64,000 nucleotides of DNA, taken from NCBI GenBank assembly GCA_017474125.1, contig JAFVIF010000045.1, forward strand, positions 30,322 to 94,321, in the 5' to 3' direction. Position numbers and translations under genes: made by a program. Under the pieces are notes generated by a model. It was not told the DNA's origin and searched no databases. It saw only the letters and a list, made by a program, of their open reading frames with translations. The stretch comes from Clostridia bacterium (GTDB lineage Bacteria; Bacillota; Clostridia; Oscillospirales; Acutalibacteraceae). Below are positions 53,173 to 62,145 of this stretch, in pieces; within the stretch, counting starts at the first letter, position 1, and the number at the start of each line of letters is the position of its first letter.

Positions 53173-54024
53173 ATGAAGGCTAACGTAATTAATACCGATT
53201 TAAGCGGCAAGGTTGCCGTTGTAACAGGTGCAGGCGGTGTGCTTTGCAGTTATTTTGCAAAGGTAATGGCGCGTGCAGGCGCAAAGGTTGCACTTTTAGA
53301 CCTTAACGAGGAAGCTGCAAAGGCCTTTGCCGATGAAATTAACGCTGAGGGTGGCATTGCTAAGGCTTATGCCTGCAATGTACTTGATAAGGCGATTTGC
53401 GGCGAGGTTGCAAATAAGGTGCTTAGTGACCTTGGCCCCTGCGATATTCTTATTAACGGTGCAGGCGGAAACAACCCCAGAGCAACCACCGATAAGGAAT
53501 ACTACGAGCCGGGAGATATTGATGCCGACACTAAAAGCTTTTTTGATTTAGATTCCGACGGCGTAGGCTTTGTATTTAATCTTAACTTCCTCGGTACTCT
53601 TATTCCTACTCAGTGCTTTGCTTCTCAAATGCTTGGCAGAAAGGATTGCAGTATCATTAATATCTCTTCAATGAATGCCTACACTCCTCTTACTAAAATT
53701 CCCGCCTATTCAGGCGCTAAGGCTGCAATTTCCAACTTTACTCAGTGGCTTGCAGTTCACTTTTCCCGCGAGGGTATAAGAGTAAACGCTATTGCTCCCG
53801 GCTTCTTCTCCACTAAGCAAAACGCTAAGCTTTTATGGAACGAGGACGGCACCCCCACCGCAAGAACAGGCAAAATTTTAGCCGCAACTCCTATGGGTCG
53901 CTTTGGCGAAACCGAGGAGCTTGAGGGCAGTCTTCTTTTCCTTGTTAATGAAAAGGCTGCAGGCTTTATTACAGGTGTAGTAATTCCCGTTGACGGCGGC
54001 TTCTCCGCATATTCGGGAGTATAA
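53173..54024 (+). CDS. uxuB: SDR-type D-fructuronate (mannonate) oxidoreductase
   Basis: This 283-residue short-chain dehydrogenase has VTGAGGVLCSYFAK as cofactor loop, NGAGGNNPR, and the catalytic Ser (ISSMNAY) and Tyr-x3-Lys (YSGAK). In Firmicutes this SDR type next to uxuA reduces fructuronate to mannonate, unlike the long-chain UxuB of enterobacteria. Assignment rests on sequence type plus position 2 bp after uxuA. Confidence 0.88.
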   Translation: MKANVINTDLSGKVAVVTGAGGVLCSYFAKVMARAGAKVALLDLNEEAAKAFADEINAEGGIAKAYACNVLDKAICGEVANKVLSDLGPCDILINGAGGNNPRATTDKEYYEPGDIDADTKSFFDLDSDGVGFVFNLNFLGTLIPTQCFASQMLGRKDCSIINISSMNAYTPLTKIPAYSGAKAAISNFTQWLAVHFSREGIRVNAIAPGFFSTKQNAKLLWNEDGTPTARTGKILAATPMGRFGETEELEGSLLFLVNEKAAGFITGVVIPVDGGFSAYSGV

Positions 54025-54042
54025 ATTATAGAGGTGAATAAA

Positions 54043-54597
54043 ATGGAAAAATTTGTACCCGTTGTAGTTATTAAGGAGCTTAAAGAAACCGATAAAATAC
54101 TTACCGCTCTTAAGAATAACGGAATTAACTGTGCGGAAATTACCTTCCGTACCGCTTGCGCTAAGGAAGCTATCGAGTATGCTGTGAAAAACTATCCCGA
54201 TATGAGCATTGGTGCAGGTACCGTAATTAACGCTAAGCAGTGCGAGGATGCTCTCAGCGCAGGCGCACAGTTTATCGTATCCCCCGGACTTAGCGTTGAC
54301 GTAGCAAAAATTTGTAAGGAAAAGAATATTCCTTACTATCCCGGTTGCGTAACTCCTACCGAAATTATGCAGGCCTTAGAGCTTGGTATTACTACCGTTA
54401 AGTTCTTCCCTGCAAACGTTTACGGCGGTCTTGCCGCACTTAAGGCACTTTCCGCTCCGTTCCCGCAGGTTAAGTTTATTCCTACCGGCGGTGTGGACAG
54501 AAGCAATATTGATGAATTTTTAGCTTTTGATAAAATCGAAGCAATAGGCGGTAGCTTCTTTGTTAAGGAAGCACTTGAAAAAATGGAGGGTAAATAA
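54043..54597 (+). CDS. eda: 2-keto-3-deoxy-6-phosphogluconate aldolase
   Basis: This 184-residue class I aldolase splits KDPG into pyruvate and glyceraldehyde-3-phosphate. E32 and R36 in AEITFRT and Schiff-base K120 in TTVKFFPANVYGG are in place. ATG 54043 is preferred over GTG 54034 because GAGGTG then works as the ribosome site. It ends 1 bp before the kinase start. Confidence 0.94.
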   Translation: MEKFVPVVVIKELKETDKILTALKNNGINCAEITFRTACAKEAIEYAVKNYPDMSIGAGTVINAKQCEDALSAGAQFIVSPGLSVDVAKICKEKNIPYYPGCVTPTEIMQALELGITTVKFFPANVYGGLAALKALSAPFPQVKFIPTGGVDRSNIDEFLAFDKIEAIGGSFFVKEALEKMEGK

Positions 54598-54598
54598 T

Positions 54599-55621
54599 AT
54601 GGCAAGAATAGTAACCTTTGGCGAGATTATGCTTCGCCTTGCACCAAACGGCTATTACCGTTTCTTCCAAAACGACCAAATGCAGGCAACCTTCGGCGGC
54701 GGTGAGGCAAACGTTGCAGTTTCCCTTGCCAACTACGGAATGGACAGCGTATACGTTACCAAATTACCTAAGCACGCTATTGGTCAGGCCGCTGTTGATT
54801 CTCTTCGTTATTTTGGCGTTGATACAAGCAAAATAACCCGCGGCGGTGACAGAGTTGGTATTTACTTCCTTGAAAAGGGCGCTTCTCAGCGTGGCTCGGT
54901 TTGTATCTACGACCGTGCTCATTCCGCTATTCAGGAAGCCGTTCCCTCCGATTTTGATTGGGACAGCATTTTCGAGGGCGCCGATTGGTTCCACTTTACA
55001 GGTATTACTCCCGCTTTGGGCGCTAACGTGGTTGAAATTTGTAAGGAGGCCTGCAAGGCCGCTAAGGCAAAGGGCGTTAAAATTTCCTGCGACTTAAACT
55101 ACAGAGGTAAGCTTTGGACAAGAGAACAGGCAAGGGAAGCTATGACCGAGCTTTGCAAATACGTTGATGTTTGCATTTCCAATGAAGAGGATGCAAAGGA
55201 CGTATTCGGTATTGAAGCAGAGGGCACCGATATTTACGGCGGTAAATTAAACCACGAGGGCTATAAGTCGGTTGCTAAGCAGCTTGCCGATAAATTCGGC
55301 TTTGAAAAGGTTGCAATTACCCTTCGTTCCTCTATTTCCGCAAGTGATAACGATTGGGCAGGTATGCTTTACGACGGTAATGATTATTACTTCTCCAAGA
55401 GCTACCACCTTCACATTGTTGACCGTGTTGGCGGCGGTGACTCTTTCGGCGGCGGTCTTATTTACGCAACCCTTTCGGGTAAGAGCAGTCAGGAAATTAT
55501 TGAGTTTGCAGTTGCGGCTTCCGCTCTTAAGCATTCCGTTGAGGGTGACTATAACAGAGTAAGCGTAAGCGAGGTTGAAAAGCTTGCAGGCGGCGACGGC
55601 TCAGGCAGAGTTCAAAGATAA
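54599..55621 (+). CDS. kdgK: 2-keto-3-deoxygluconate kinase (PfkB family)
   Basis: This 340-residue ribokinase-type enzyme phosphorylates KDG for the aldolase. FGEIMLRLAP and FGGGEANVAVSLANYG form the sugar site, and RVGGGDSFGGGLIYA contains the catalytic Asp and anion hole. Last gene of the hexuronate operon, followed by a terminator. Confidence 0.93.
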   Translation: MARIVTFGEIMLRLAPNGYYRFFQNDQMQATFGGGEANVAVSLANYGMDSVYVTKLPKHAIGQAAVDSLRYFGVDTSKITRGGDRVGIYFLEKGASQRGSVCIYDRAHSAIQEAVPSDFDWDSIFEGADWFHFTGITPALGANVVEICKEACKAAKAKGVKISCDLNYRGKLWTREQAREAMTELCKYVDVCISNEEDAKDVFGIEAEGTDIYGGKLNHEGYKSVAKQLADKFGFEKVAITLRSSISASDNDWAGMLYDGNDYYFSKSYHLHIVDRVGGGDSFGGGLIYATLSGKSSQEIIEFAVAASALKHSVEGDYNRVSVSEVEKLAGGDGSGRVQR

Positions 55622-55629
55622 TAAGCATT

Positions 55630-55665
55630 AAATTTCCCGAAGGAATATTCCTTCGGGAAATTTTT
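55630..55665 (+). terminator. Intrinsic terminator of the hexuronate operon
   Basis: A perfect 15-bp stem (55630-55644 with 55649-55663), ATAT loop, then T residues, 9 bp after the kdgK stop. Confidence 0.9.
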
Positions 55666-55725
55666 CTTTAAGTTTAAGTCAATATATGGTATACTGTAGG
55701 TAAATTAAGTTTGACGGAGAAAATT

Positions 55726-56931
55726 ATGAGATATAAAAAACCGAATATTTTCTGCTACCGTTTGGCTCAAGCGGTATGCTTTGCGGTAGCAACTATAATA
55801 TTCAAACGCAAAATGCTCAGAAATGAAATTAAAAATAAAAAGGGTCCCTTCGTTGTAATTGCAAATCATCAGGCGGCGTATGATTTCGTTAATCTTATAG
55901 GCGCACGAAAGGAGCCCATGTCCTTTGTTATAAGTAATTCCTTTTACAGCAGTTTGCCTATTAAACGCTTCTTTGATGAATTGGGCGTTATTCCAAAACA
56001 GCAGTTTCAAACCACCGTTAAGGATATGAAGGATATTAAGGCTGTTATCGACCACGGAAAGGCGCTGGTAATTTACCCTGCAGGCCTTATGTGTGAGGAT
56101 GGCGTTTCTACCCCCATTCCCGACGCAACCTATAAATTTTTAAGATGGCTCGGTGTTGACGTATACGTTGCAAGAACGAAGGGCACCTATTTTGCTATGC
56201 CCAAATGGAGCAAGGGTATGCGCGCAGGTAAAACCTTTATGGATATTTATAAGCTTTTTTCTGCCGAGGAGATTAAAACTGCCGACCTTTCGTATATAAA
56301 GGAAAAAACCGATGAAGCTCTCCTTTTTGATGCGTACAGGGAGCAGGAGGAGCTTTTAATTAAGTATAAAAAGCATAACGATATCGTAGGTCTTGAAAAC
56401 GTGCTTTACATTTGCCCTCACTGTAAGACTGAGTTTGGCATAAGTGTAAAGGGCGGCAATACGCTTTGCTGTGAAAAATGCGGATATGAGGCCTATAGCG
56501 ACCAATATTCCTTCTTACATAATAAGAAAGGCATAGGAAAAGAAATCCGTTACGTTTCCGACTGGAGCAAAATGATTTTTGCAAGTGTTAAGGAACAAAT
56601 TAAAAACGGCGAGCTCAGTGAGCTTAAAAGCAATGCCGTTATAAAAATGGTTGATAATAAAAAGCACAAATTTACCGTTGCAGGACAAGGCGAGGTTACT
56701 TTAAACAGTCAAGGCTTTACCTTAAGGGGTAATATAAACGGAAAAGAAACCGAGCTTTTTGCTTCAATTAACGGTATTCCTACCTTGCCCTTTAGTCCGG
56801 GAAAATATTTTGAAATACAGCAGGGAAGTGATATTTACCGCTGCGAGCTGAGCGACGGCAAGCAGGTAATGAAGTTTATTAATGCTGTTAAAAGCTATTA
56901 CGAGCTTTCAAAAGAAGAGGTTATAAGATAA
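55726..56931 (+). CDS. PlsC-like acyltransferase with zinc ribbon and C-terminal beta domain
   Basis: This 401-residue protein has an N-terminal 1-acyl-glycerol-3-phosphate acyltransferase domain: H48-x4-D53 in NHQAAYD, then FFDELGVIPKQQ and VIYPAG. After about residue 225 comes a four-cysteine zinc ribbon (CPHC ... CCEKCG) and a C-terminal region (about 280-401) of beta-rich look. This fused layout is longer than the usual 200-250-residue PlsC. It probably acylates a lysolipid or a related alcohol at the membrane; the ribbon's role is unknown. Confidence 0.85.
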   Translation: MRYKKPNIFCYRLAQAVCFAVATIIFKRKMLRNEIKNKKGPFVVIANHQAAYDFVNLIGARKEPMSFVISNSFYSSLPIKRFFDELGVIPKQQFQTTVKDMKDIKAVIDHGKALVIYPAGLMCEDGVSTPIPDATYKFLRWLGVDVYVARTKGTYFAMPKWSKGMRAGKTFMDIYKLFSAEEIKTADLSYIKEKTDEALLFDAYREQEELLIKYKKHNDIVGLENVLYICPHCKTEFGISVKGGNTLCCEKCGYEAYSDQYSFLHNKKGIGKEIRYVSDWSKMIFASVKEQIKNGELSELKSNAVIKMVDNKKHKFTVAGQGEVTLNSQGFTLRGNINGKETELFASINGIPTLPFSPGKYFEIQQGSDIYRCELSDGKQVMKFINAVKSYYELSKEEVIR

Positions 56932-56960
56932 AAAAGCAAGTCGTTTGACTTGCTTTTTTA
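56931..56960 (+). terminator. Intrinsic terminator of the PlsC-like gene
   Basis: A 12-bp stem (56931-56942 with 56947-56958) with GTTT loop and T-run starts at the stop codon. Confidence 0.88.
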
Positions 56961-56978
56961 TATAGTATTGTCGTGAAG

Positions 56979-57007
56979 CTGCACTTTTTTAAGTGCAGTT
57001 TTTTTAT
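56979..57007 (+). terminator. Second hairpin with T-tail, back-to-back with the previous terminator
   Basis: An 8-bp stem (56979-56986 with 56991-56998) and nine T/A-rich bases follow 20 bp after the first terminator. Possibly a tandem terminator. Confidence 0.65.
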
Positions 57008-57032
57008 TTTTATAAACTTAGGAAAAAAATTC

Positions 57033-57059
57033 CAAAGTACCAATTAGGCAGGTACTTTG
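57033..57059. promoter_or_regulatory. Inverted repeat before the orphan HTH gene
   Basis: CAAAGTACC (57033-57041) and GGTACTTTG (57051-57059) are perfect 9-bp arms 9 nt apart, about 40 bp upstream of the HTH gene start. Arm spacing fits a dimeric DNA-binding protein, possibly the product of that gene. Confidence 0.5.
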
Positions 57060-57100
57060 AATGTTATGATTAAAGCGCTATATCAAGGGAGGAATAATAG

Positions 57101-57430
57101 GTGGCGGGCGCCATAGAACGCAGACAAATGGTACTTGAATACTTAAGTGATAATCGCAAGGCGACCTACCGAGAATTAGCAGAGCATTTCGGAGTCAGTA
57201 AAAACACTATTGTTACCGACATAGCTGAGCTTACAATTTTCGCTCCTATTGAAACGGTTTCGGGAAATCGCGGTGGTATTCGCGTGGCGGACGGTTGGTA
57301 TGTTCACAACCGATACTTAAGAGAAGAACAAGAACGAGCACTTGAAAACATACTAAACGGAATTGAACCGGACGTGAAGGTTATCGAAAGTATACTTATA
57401 GCCTTTAGAAAGCCAAAGGTCAAGGGTTAA
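57101..57430 (+). CDS. Small DeoR/YafY-type HTH protein
   Basis: This 109-residue protein starts at GTG 57101 behind GGGAGGA. Residues 5-60 form a winged HTH (ERRQMVLEYLSDNRKATYRE, HFGVSKNTIVTDIAEL). It lacks the ligand-binding domain of DeoR or YafY regulators and ends with a short charged helix. Similar stand-alone HTH proteins are common in gut Firmicutes; target unknown. An inverted repeat just upstream may be its own site. Confidence 0.8.
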   Translation: MAGAIERRQMVLEYLSDNRKATYRELAEHFGVSKNTIVTDIAELTIFAPIETVSGNRGGIRVADGWYVHNRYLREEQERALENILNGIEPDVKVIESILIAFRKPKVKG

Positions 57431-57548
57431 ACCGTATTAATTTTGTTTGAAGGCAGCGGCACACAACTTAATATAGATATTTTTACACAACTTTTGATTG
57501 GCAGACTCTCCATTTGCCGGTCATACAACTCTCTGCCGGTGCTTTTAT

Positions 57549-57583
57549 AGCTCACCCTCTCCATTTGGGGTGGGTGGGCTTTT
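57549..57583 (+). terminator. Weak hairpin terminator before the 1486-residue gene
   Basis: A 9-bp stem (57549-57557 with 57572-57580) with one G-U pair, a 14-nt loop and a short T-run. The stretch CTCTCCATTTG occurs twice nearby (57508-57518, 57557-57567). The rest of 57431-57637 shows nothing else. Confidence 0.5.
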
Positions 57584-57637
57584 AAATTTAGTTCTTAATA
57601 TTATTTATAAATAATTAAGATAAAAGGAGAATTGCAT

Positions 57638-60600
57638 ATGAAAAAACTTTTGAGCATTATGCTGACTGTATGTATGCTACTCACCATGGTTGTCGTTCCT
57701 GTGAACGTTTTTGCAACCGAGGCTGAAGAAGCAGCATACGAAGAATCTACTTTGGGTGGTTATTATAAGTTCACCTTTTCAGAAGGTTATGATTACACCC
57801 TTAATGCAGTAGAAAATTATAAAGGCAAGGATTTCAAGCCTTTCTGGTCTGATAAAGCAGCCGGTAAAGCTACTGCGAATTATAAGTCTATAACAGATGC
57901 CGAAACCGGTGAAGTATATGATGTTTTGGAAATCGTTTCGGCTGATGGTTTTGCAGACATCACCCCTCTTACCGAAGACGGTCAGCCTTTTGAGCTTACC
58001 CCCGGAGTACCGTATAGAGTAAAGATAAACTATTTTAACCCTACGGCTGAGCTTTACGACCAGTCTTATCTTTGTGTGGGTAACTCTGCCGGTGTAGCGA
58101 ATAAACCGATTGAATTGGCCCCCGGTCAAATAAGAAGCGCAAACTATCCCTTTGAAGTTAGCGGCGGTTTAACCTACGACGGCGGTAGCGGAATCCTTAG
58201 CTTTGGTTTTAAAGACGGAACATACGGTAAATCCAATGCTTATAATTTGTTCAAAAATCTTGTTATTGGAAATAATGCTTGTGCTCACAAGAGTGATGAA
58301 AGATATACGTATGCAGGTTGCTCTCACGCGGCAGCCACTAGCCAAAAGGTTTATAGACAGGAGTCTAAAACTGTTACGTTAGATAAATCTTATTACACCT
58401 ATGATGCAGAAACCAAAACTCACACTGCAAATATGCCGGTATACAAAAATTACGGTACTGCTGCGTATCAAGGTGGTAAGTTAGAAGTTACTGCTTTAAC
58501 CGAAAAGCCCAGTAATTGGGACACTAAGTGGACCAACTTCTATTATGACAATGGCGGCACGTATACAAAGATGACCACTACTTCTCATCCTACTGCTCCT
58601 GAATTTGAAGCAGGTGAATATTATCGTGCGGGCGTTGCTACCGGTGAATTTGTAGAAGTTAATAACTATCTTAGCTTATCTTTTGCCGGCGGTATGATGA
58701 GCACTTATGCAAATCATAATAAGCCGTTATATACCAACTATACTTACGATGAAGTTTTCGATGCCGATAAAGAATACTGCAGATATCTTATTGAATCTAT
58801 CGAAGTTTTCGAAGTTGGCAAGGGCTTTGCTAACTTCCACGTTGGCGACGAGGTTACTTCTGTAAAGGGTGAAGCAGGAGAAGAAATTGACTTCTATGCT
58901 CCCGCTGCTCCCGAAGGAAAATACTTTGTTAGCTGGTATACCGACCCTGAGTTTACTACTCCCGTTAAGGCTTCTACCAGAAAAGCAGAAGGCACCAACG
59001 ATCAGGTAACCGAGTATATTTCTCCTTTATTTACTGAAGGTGTTTGCGCTAATTACTACGCAAGATTCGAAGATTACGGCACCTATGCTCGCGATGATTT
59101 TGATGTCTTGAAGTCGGGCGAAAAGCTTACTCAGTTTGTCGAAGGTACTTGGACTCAGAGCTACGATTATGATCCGGATAAAAATGTAACAGATACCCGC
59201 AGTTACGTTCATACCAAGGCAGAAGGCTTTGAGTTCCCCCGTTATGGCTATTCATATAAAGGCACTTACGACACTAACACTCAAACACCCTCTGGTGGTC
59301 CTACTGCTACCAAGGATGACTTGAGAAACCACTTAAAGCGCGCTTATGGTGATGATTATGACGTAACATATCCCGCAGGAGTTCTTGCGCTCTTCAGTGA
59401 TAGAACTTGGGGTATGCCCGGACCAATTCTCATTAAGAATGATGACGGAACTATGTTTGTTCCTAAGCCCGGCGCAACCTATAACATAAAAGTAAAATAT
59501 CGTCTCTTACTTAAGAATAGCGGTAGTGCAGGTTATACTTTCACCGCTTATTGCTACGGATTACCGCTCAGGTTCGAGAACGCCTCTTCTACAGGCGATA
59601 CCACACTTGGTGGAACTTCGGGTACTTCAATTACAGCATCTGTGCAGTCTAAGGAATGGACAGAGGAAACTCTCAGCATTACTATTCCTAATAAGATTTC
59701 AGCTAATAACGTTCCGGCTTTGTACATAGGAGCTTCGGGTATTAAAAAGGTTCCCGTTGATACTAATGAAGACGGCACAAACGATGCCTACGACTTCATG
59801 GTATTGGAGTTCGATTATATCGAAGTCGAAAAGACTAAGGAAGTTACCTTCATAAACGGCAATAGTACTTCTAAGGTAGGTTATGAAAAGGGAGCTACTA
59901 TTAATTATCCCGCTCTTGCAGCTAACTATAACTACGACCACGTTTGGTCTTTAAGCGCAGACGAATATATTCCCGCTCCTAAGACTGCTGAAGAAGATAT
60001 TACGGTTTACGCTTATAAGAACCCTGTAATATCTATGGAAAATATGCCTACGGATGGCTATGCAATTACGCCATATCAGCCTTCCGTTAAGTTCGTTGAA
60101 AGCGAATTTGTAAGCGGTTATAAGTCTGCGAGATTGTATCCTTACGGTGTAACTTTTGTTACTACTAAGCCGAACGACTGGTCTGAAGCATTAGCAAAAT
60201 CAAAGTATCTTTATAACGAAGAAACCGATGCTTATGATATTCCTATCACTTCCGAAATGTTTAATGACGCGGAAGTTCAGGGCGATTATGCTAAGTTTGT
60301 TAATAAGTATGGCTATCCCGCAACCACTAATCGTGGTGCATCAAATCTGGAACAGACCAATATTCCCGTTCATAAGTTCGAGAATTATGTAATCAGACCC
60401 GTTAAGTCTAAACCAAACGGTTGGGATACGTATTATAAAGATTACTACGAGTTAATTGATGGCGATTACGTAAAGCTTAGCGTAAACCATACCGAAGCTC
60501 CTGCTTTTGAAGCAGATAAATATTATCTTGAGCAAATCGAAAACGTATCTAAAAAGATTACCTTCAAGTATAAGTTCTCGAGCGTTGATGATTCCGACCT

Positions 60601-62098
60601 TAATGTTACTCCTATGATTTGGCCGGCAGGTAATATTTGGTGGGGTGAAAAATCGTTTAATGATAGCGCTATCGTAATAAAATCGGAAAATGACGGCTGG
60701 AATACCGCTGTTGTATACGTACAGTTTGACTGTGAGTACCCTGCATATAAAGCTTTAGGCAGAACCGACATTCTTCTTTCTCTACGTTTCTCTCCTACGT
60801 CCGGTAAAACTTATTCTTACGAAGCTTTCATCGATGACGTTGTTGTTGAAGATTATGAGGTTGAAGAGGGTAACGTTGTAGTAACCTTTATGCGCTATAA
60901 CGCAGAAAAGAAGGCTTACGAGCCTGAGCTCGGTCAAGGTAAACCCGGTGAACCCATTAACGTTCCCACCAACAACTACGACCCCAAGTGGTATAGTGTA
61001 TCCGATGAAATGGACGCTAATAATATAGTTAGCGTATATCCTTCCGAAGCCACTACTTTGTATAATGCTACCTACGTTCAGAATAACCCTGTAGATGGAC
61101 AGGGAGGTACCAGTGTAGTCGGTGACGGTAAGGCAAATGGCGGCACTGAGCAGGAATGGACCTTTGAAAATTCCCTTTATGACGGCAAGTACGCTTTACA
61201 CATTGGCGATGCTAAAAAGCAAATTCGTGTTAACGACGTTGAAAACTATGTTACCGGTACCGTTCTTCAGCAGGGTCATACCTACAAGGTAACCTTTAAG
61301 TATCAGGCAACCAAAGCTCACAGTATGTTTGGTTTTACCTTCAATTCTTGTCAGTCCGATAACTTCTGGTCAAAGAACGGAACAATTGGTTCAATAACTA
61401 TAAATGCCGGCGAAGCTACCAACGAATGGGTAACCGCTAATGCGTACTTTACCGCTGATCGTGCCGGTACCGTGCAGGATGAAACCGAAACCGGTATTGA
61501 TTATAACGTGCAGAGAGACTCTTGGGATAATCTCTTCATGACCTATACTCAGGATGCAAATGAAGCAGGAAACGACCTCTACTTTGCCGATATCGAAGTT
61601 ACCGACCTTGGTAATGCTGTTGTTGAAGAAGCAGGCGCTTCCATTCTTACTGATGCCGCTGCAGAAAAAGCAGGTCAGCAGGCTATGCGTTTCTACTTCA
61701 CCTACAAGACCACCGACGGCTCTACCATTGAGCTTGACGGCAAAACCTTTACTGTAGCAGAGCGTGGCTTTATTTACAGAAACGGTAAGGCTGCTAAGGG
61801 TGATACTGTGAACGTTATGGATCTTGCTGCGGTTAACGGTACGAACGTTAAGAAGACCGCTAAATCCGACGCTTTCAACGAGTGTTGGGAATACAATAGC
61901 GAAACCGGTATGATGAAATTCTCTACATACGTTACAGGCTTTAAGCTTGAAAATGATGATAGAAAGCTTGAGGTTAAGGCTTACGTTACGTTTACAGATG
62001 GAAACGGTGCTACCTTCACTATCTACTCCGATTCTATTAACAGAATGGTAGAAGGTGTTGGCGCAGGTACCGACAGCAATTTTAATGCCGGCCAGTAA
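57638..62098 (+). CDS. Very large secreted multi-module protein
   Basis: This 1486-residue protein starts at ATG 57638 behind AAAAGGAG, with a signal peptide (1-27, ending NVFATEAEE). Several jelly-roll-like modules follow. An internal repeat appears twice: KPSNWDTKWTNFYYD...APEFEAGEYY (about 290-330) and KPNGWDTYYKDYYEL...APAFEADKYY (about 925-965). InlB-like segments also occur (DFYAPAAPEGKYFVSWYTD). The last about 140 residues (1345-1486) match residues 484-617 of the 605-3445 protein. There is no membrane anchor or sorting motif. Likely a released or glycan-bound surface protein; no catalytic motif seen. Confidence 0.88.
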   Translation: MKKLLSIMLTVCMLLTMVVVPVNVFATEAEEAAYEESTLGGYYKFTFSEGYDYTLNAVENYKGKDFKPFWSDKAAGKATANYKSITDAETGEVYDVLEIVSADGFADITPLTEDGQPFELTPGVPYRVKINYFNPTAELYDQSYLCVGNSAGVANKPIELAPGQIRSANYPFEVSGGLTYDGGSGILSFGFKDGTYGKSNAYNLFKNLVIGNNACAHKSDERYTYAGCSHAAATSQKVYRQESKTVTLDKSYYTYDAETKTHTANMPVYKNYGTAAYQGGKLEVTALTEKPSNWDTKWTNFYYDNGGTYTKMTTTSHPTAPEFEAGEYYRAGVATGEFVEVNNYLSLSFAGGMMSTYANHNKPLYTNYTYDEVFDADKEYCRYLIESIEVFEVGKGFANFHVGDEVTSVKGEAGEEIDFYAPAAPEGKYFVSWYTDPEFTTPVKASTRKAEGTNDQVTEYISPLFTEGVCANYYARFEDYGTYARDDFDVLKSGEKLTQFVEGTWTQSYDYDPDKNVTDTRSYVHTKAEGFEFPRYGYSYKGTYDTNTQTPSGGPTATKDDLRNHLKRAYGDDYDVTYPAGVLALFSDRTWGMPGPILIKNDDGTMFVPKPGATYNIKVKYRLLLKNSGSAGYTFTAYCYGLPLRFENASSTGDTTLGGTSGTSITASVQSKEWTEETLSITIPNKISANNVPALYIGASGIKKVPVDTNEDGTNDAYDFMVLEFDYIEVEKTKEVTFINGNSTSKVGYEKGATINYPALAANYNYDHVWSLSADEYIPAPKTAEEDITVYAYKNPVISMENMPTDGYAITPYQPSVKFVESEFVSGYKSARLYPYGVTFVTTKPNDWSEALAKSKYLYNEETDAYDIPITSEMFNDAEVQGDYAKFVNKYGYPATTNRGASNLEQTNIPVHKFENYVIRPVKSKPNGWDTYYKDYYELIDGDYVKLSVNHTEAPAFEADKYYLEQIENVSKKITFKYKFSSVDDSDLNVTPMIWPAGNIWWGEKSFNDSAIVIKSENDGWNTAVVYVQFDCEYPAYKALGRTDILLSLRFSPTSGKTYSYEAFIDDVVVEDYEVEEGNVVVTFMRYNAEKKAYEPELGQGKPGEPINVPTNNYDPKWYSVSDEMDANNIVSVYPSEATTLYNATYVQNNPVDGQGGTSVVGDGKANGGTEQEWTFENSLYDGKYALHIGDAKKQIRVNDVENYVTGTVLQQGHTYKVTFKYQATKAHSMFGFTFNSCQSDNFWSKNGTIGSITINAGEATNEWVTANAYFTADRAGTVQDETETGIDYNVQRDSWDNLFMTYTQDANEAGNDLYFADIEVTDLGNAVVEEAGASILTDAAAEKAGQQAMRFYFTYKTTDGSTIELDGKTFTVAERGFIYRNGKAAKGDTVNVMDLAAVNGTNVKKTAKSDAFNECWEYNSETGMMKFSTYVTGFKLENDDRKLEVKAYVTFTDGNGATFTIYSDSINRMVEGVGAGTDSNFNAGQ

Positions 62099-62106
62099 AC
62101 CTAAAT

Positions 62107-62139
62107 AAAAAACACGACTCGAAAGAGTCGTGTTTTTTT
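62107..62139. terminator. Bidirectional terminator
   Basis: A 12-bp perfect stem with GAAA tetraloop (62109-62120 with 62125-62136) and A/T flanks serves both the plus-strand gene ending at 62098 and the minus-strand gene ending at 62146. Confidence 0.9.
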
Positions 62140-62145
62140 GTTATT

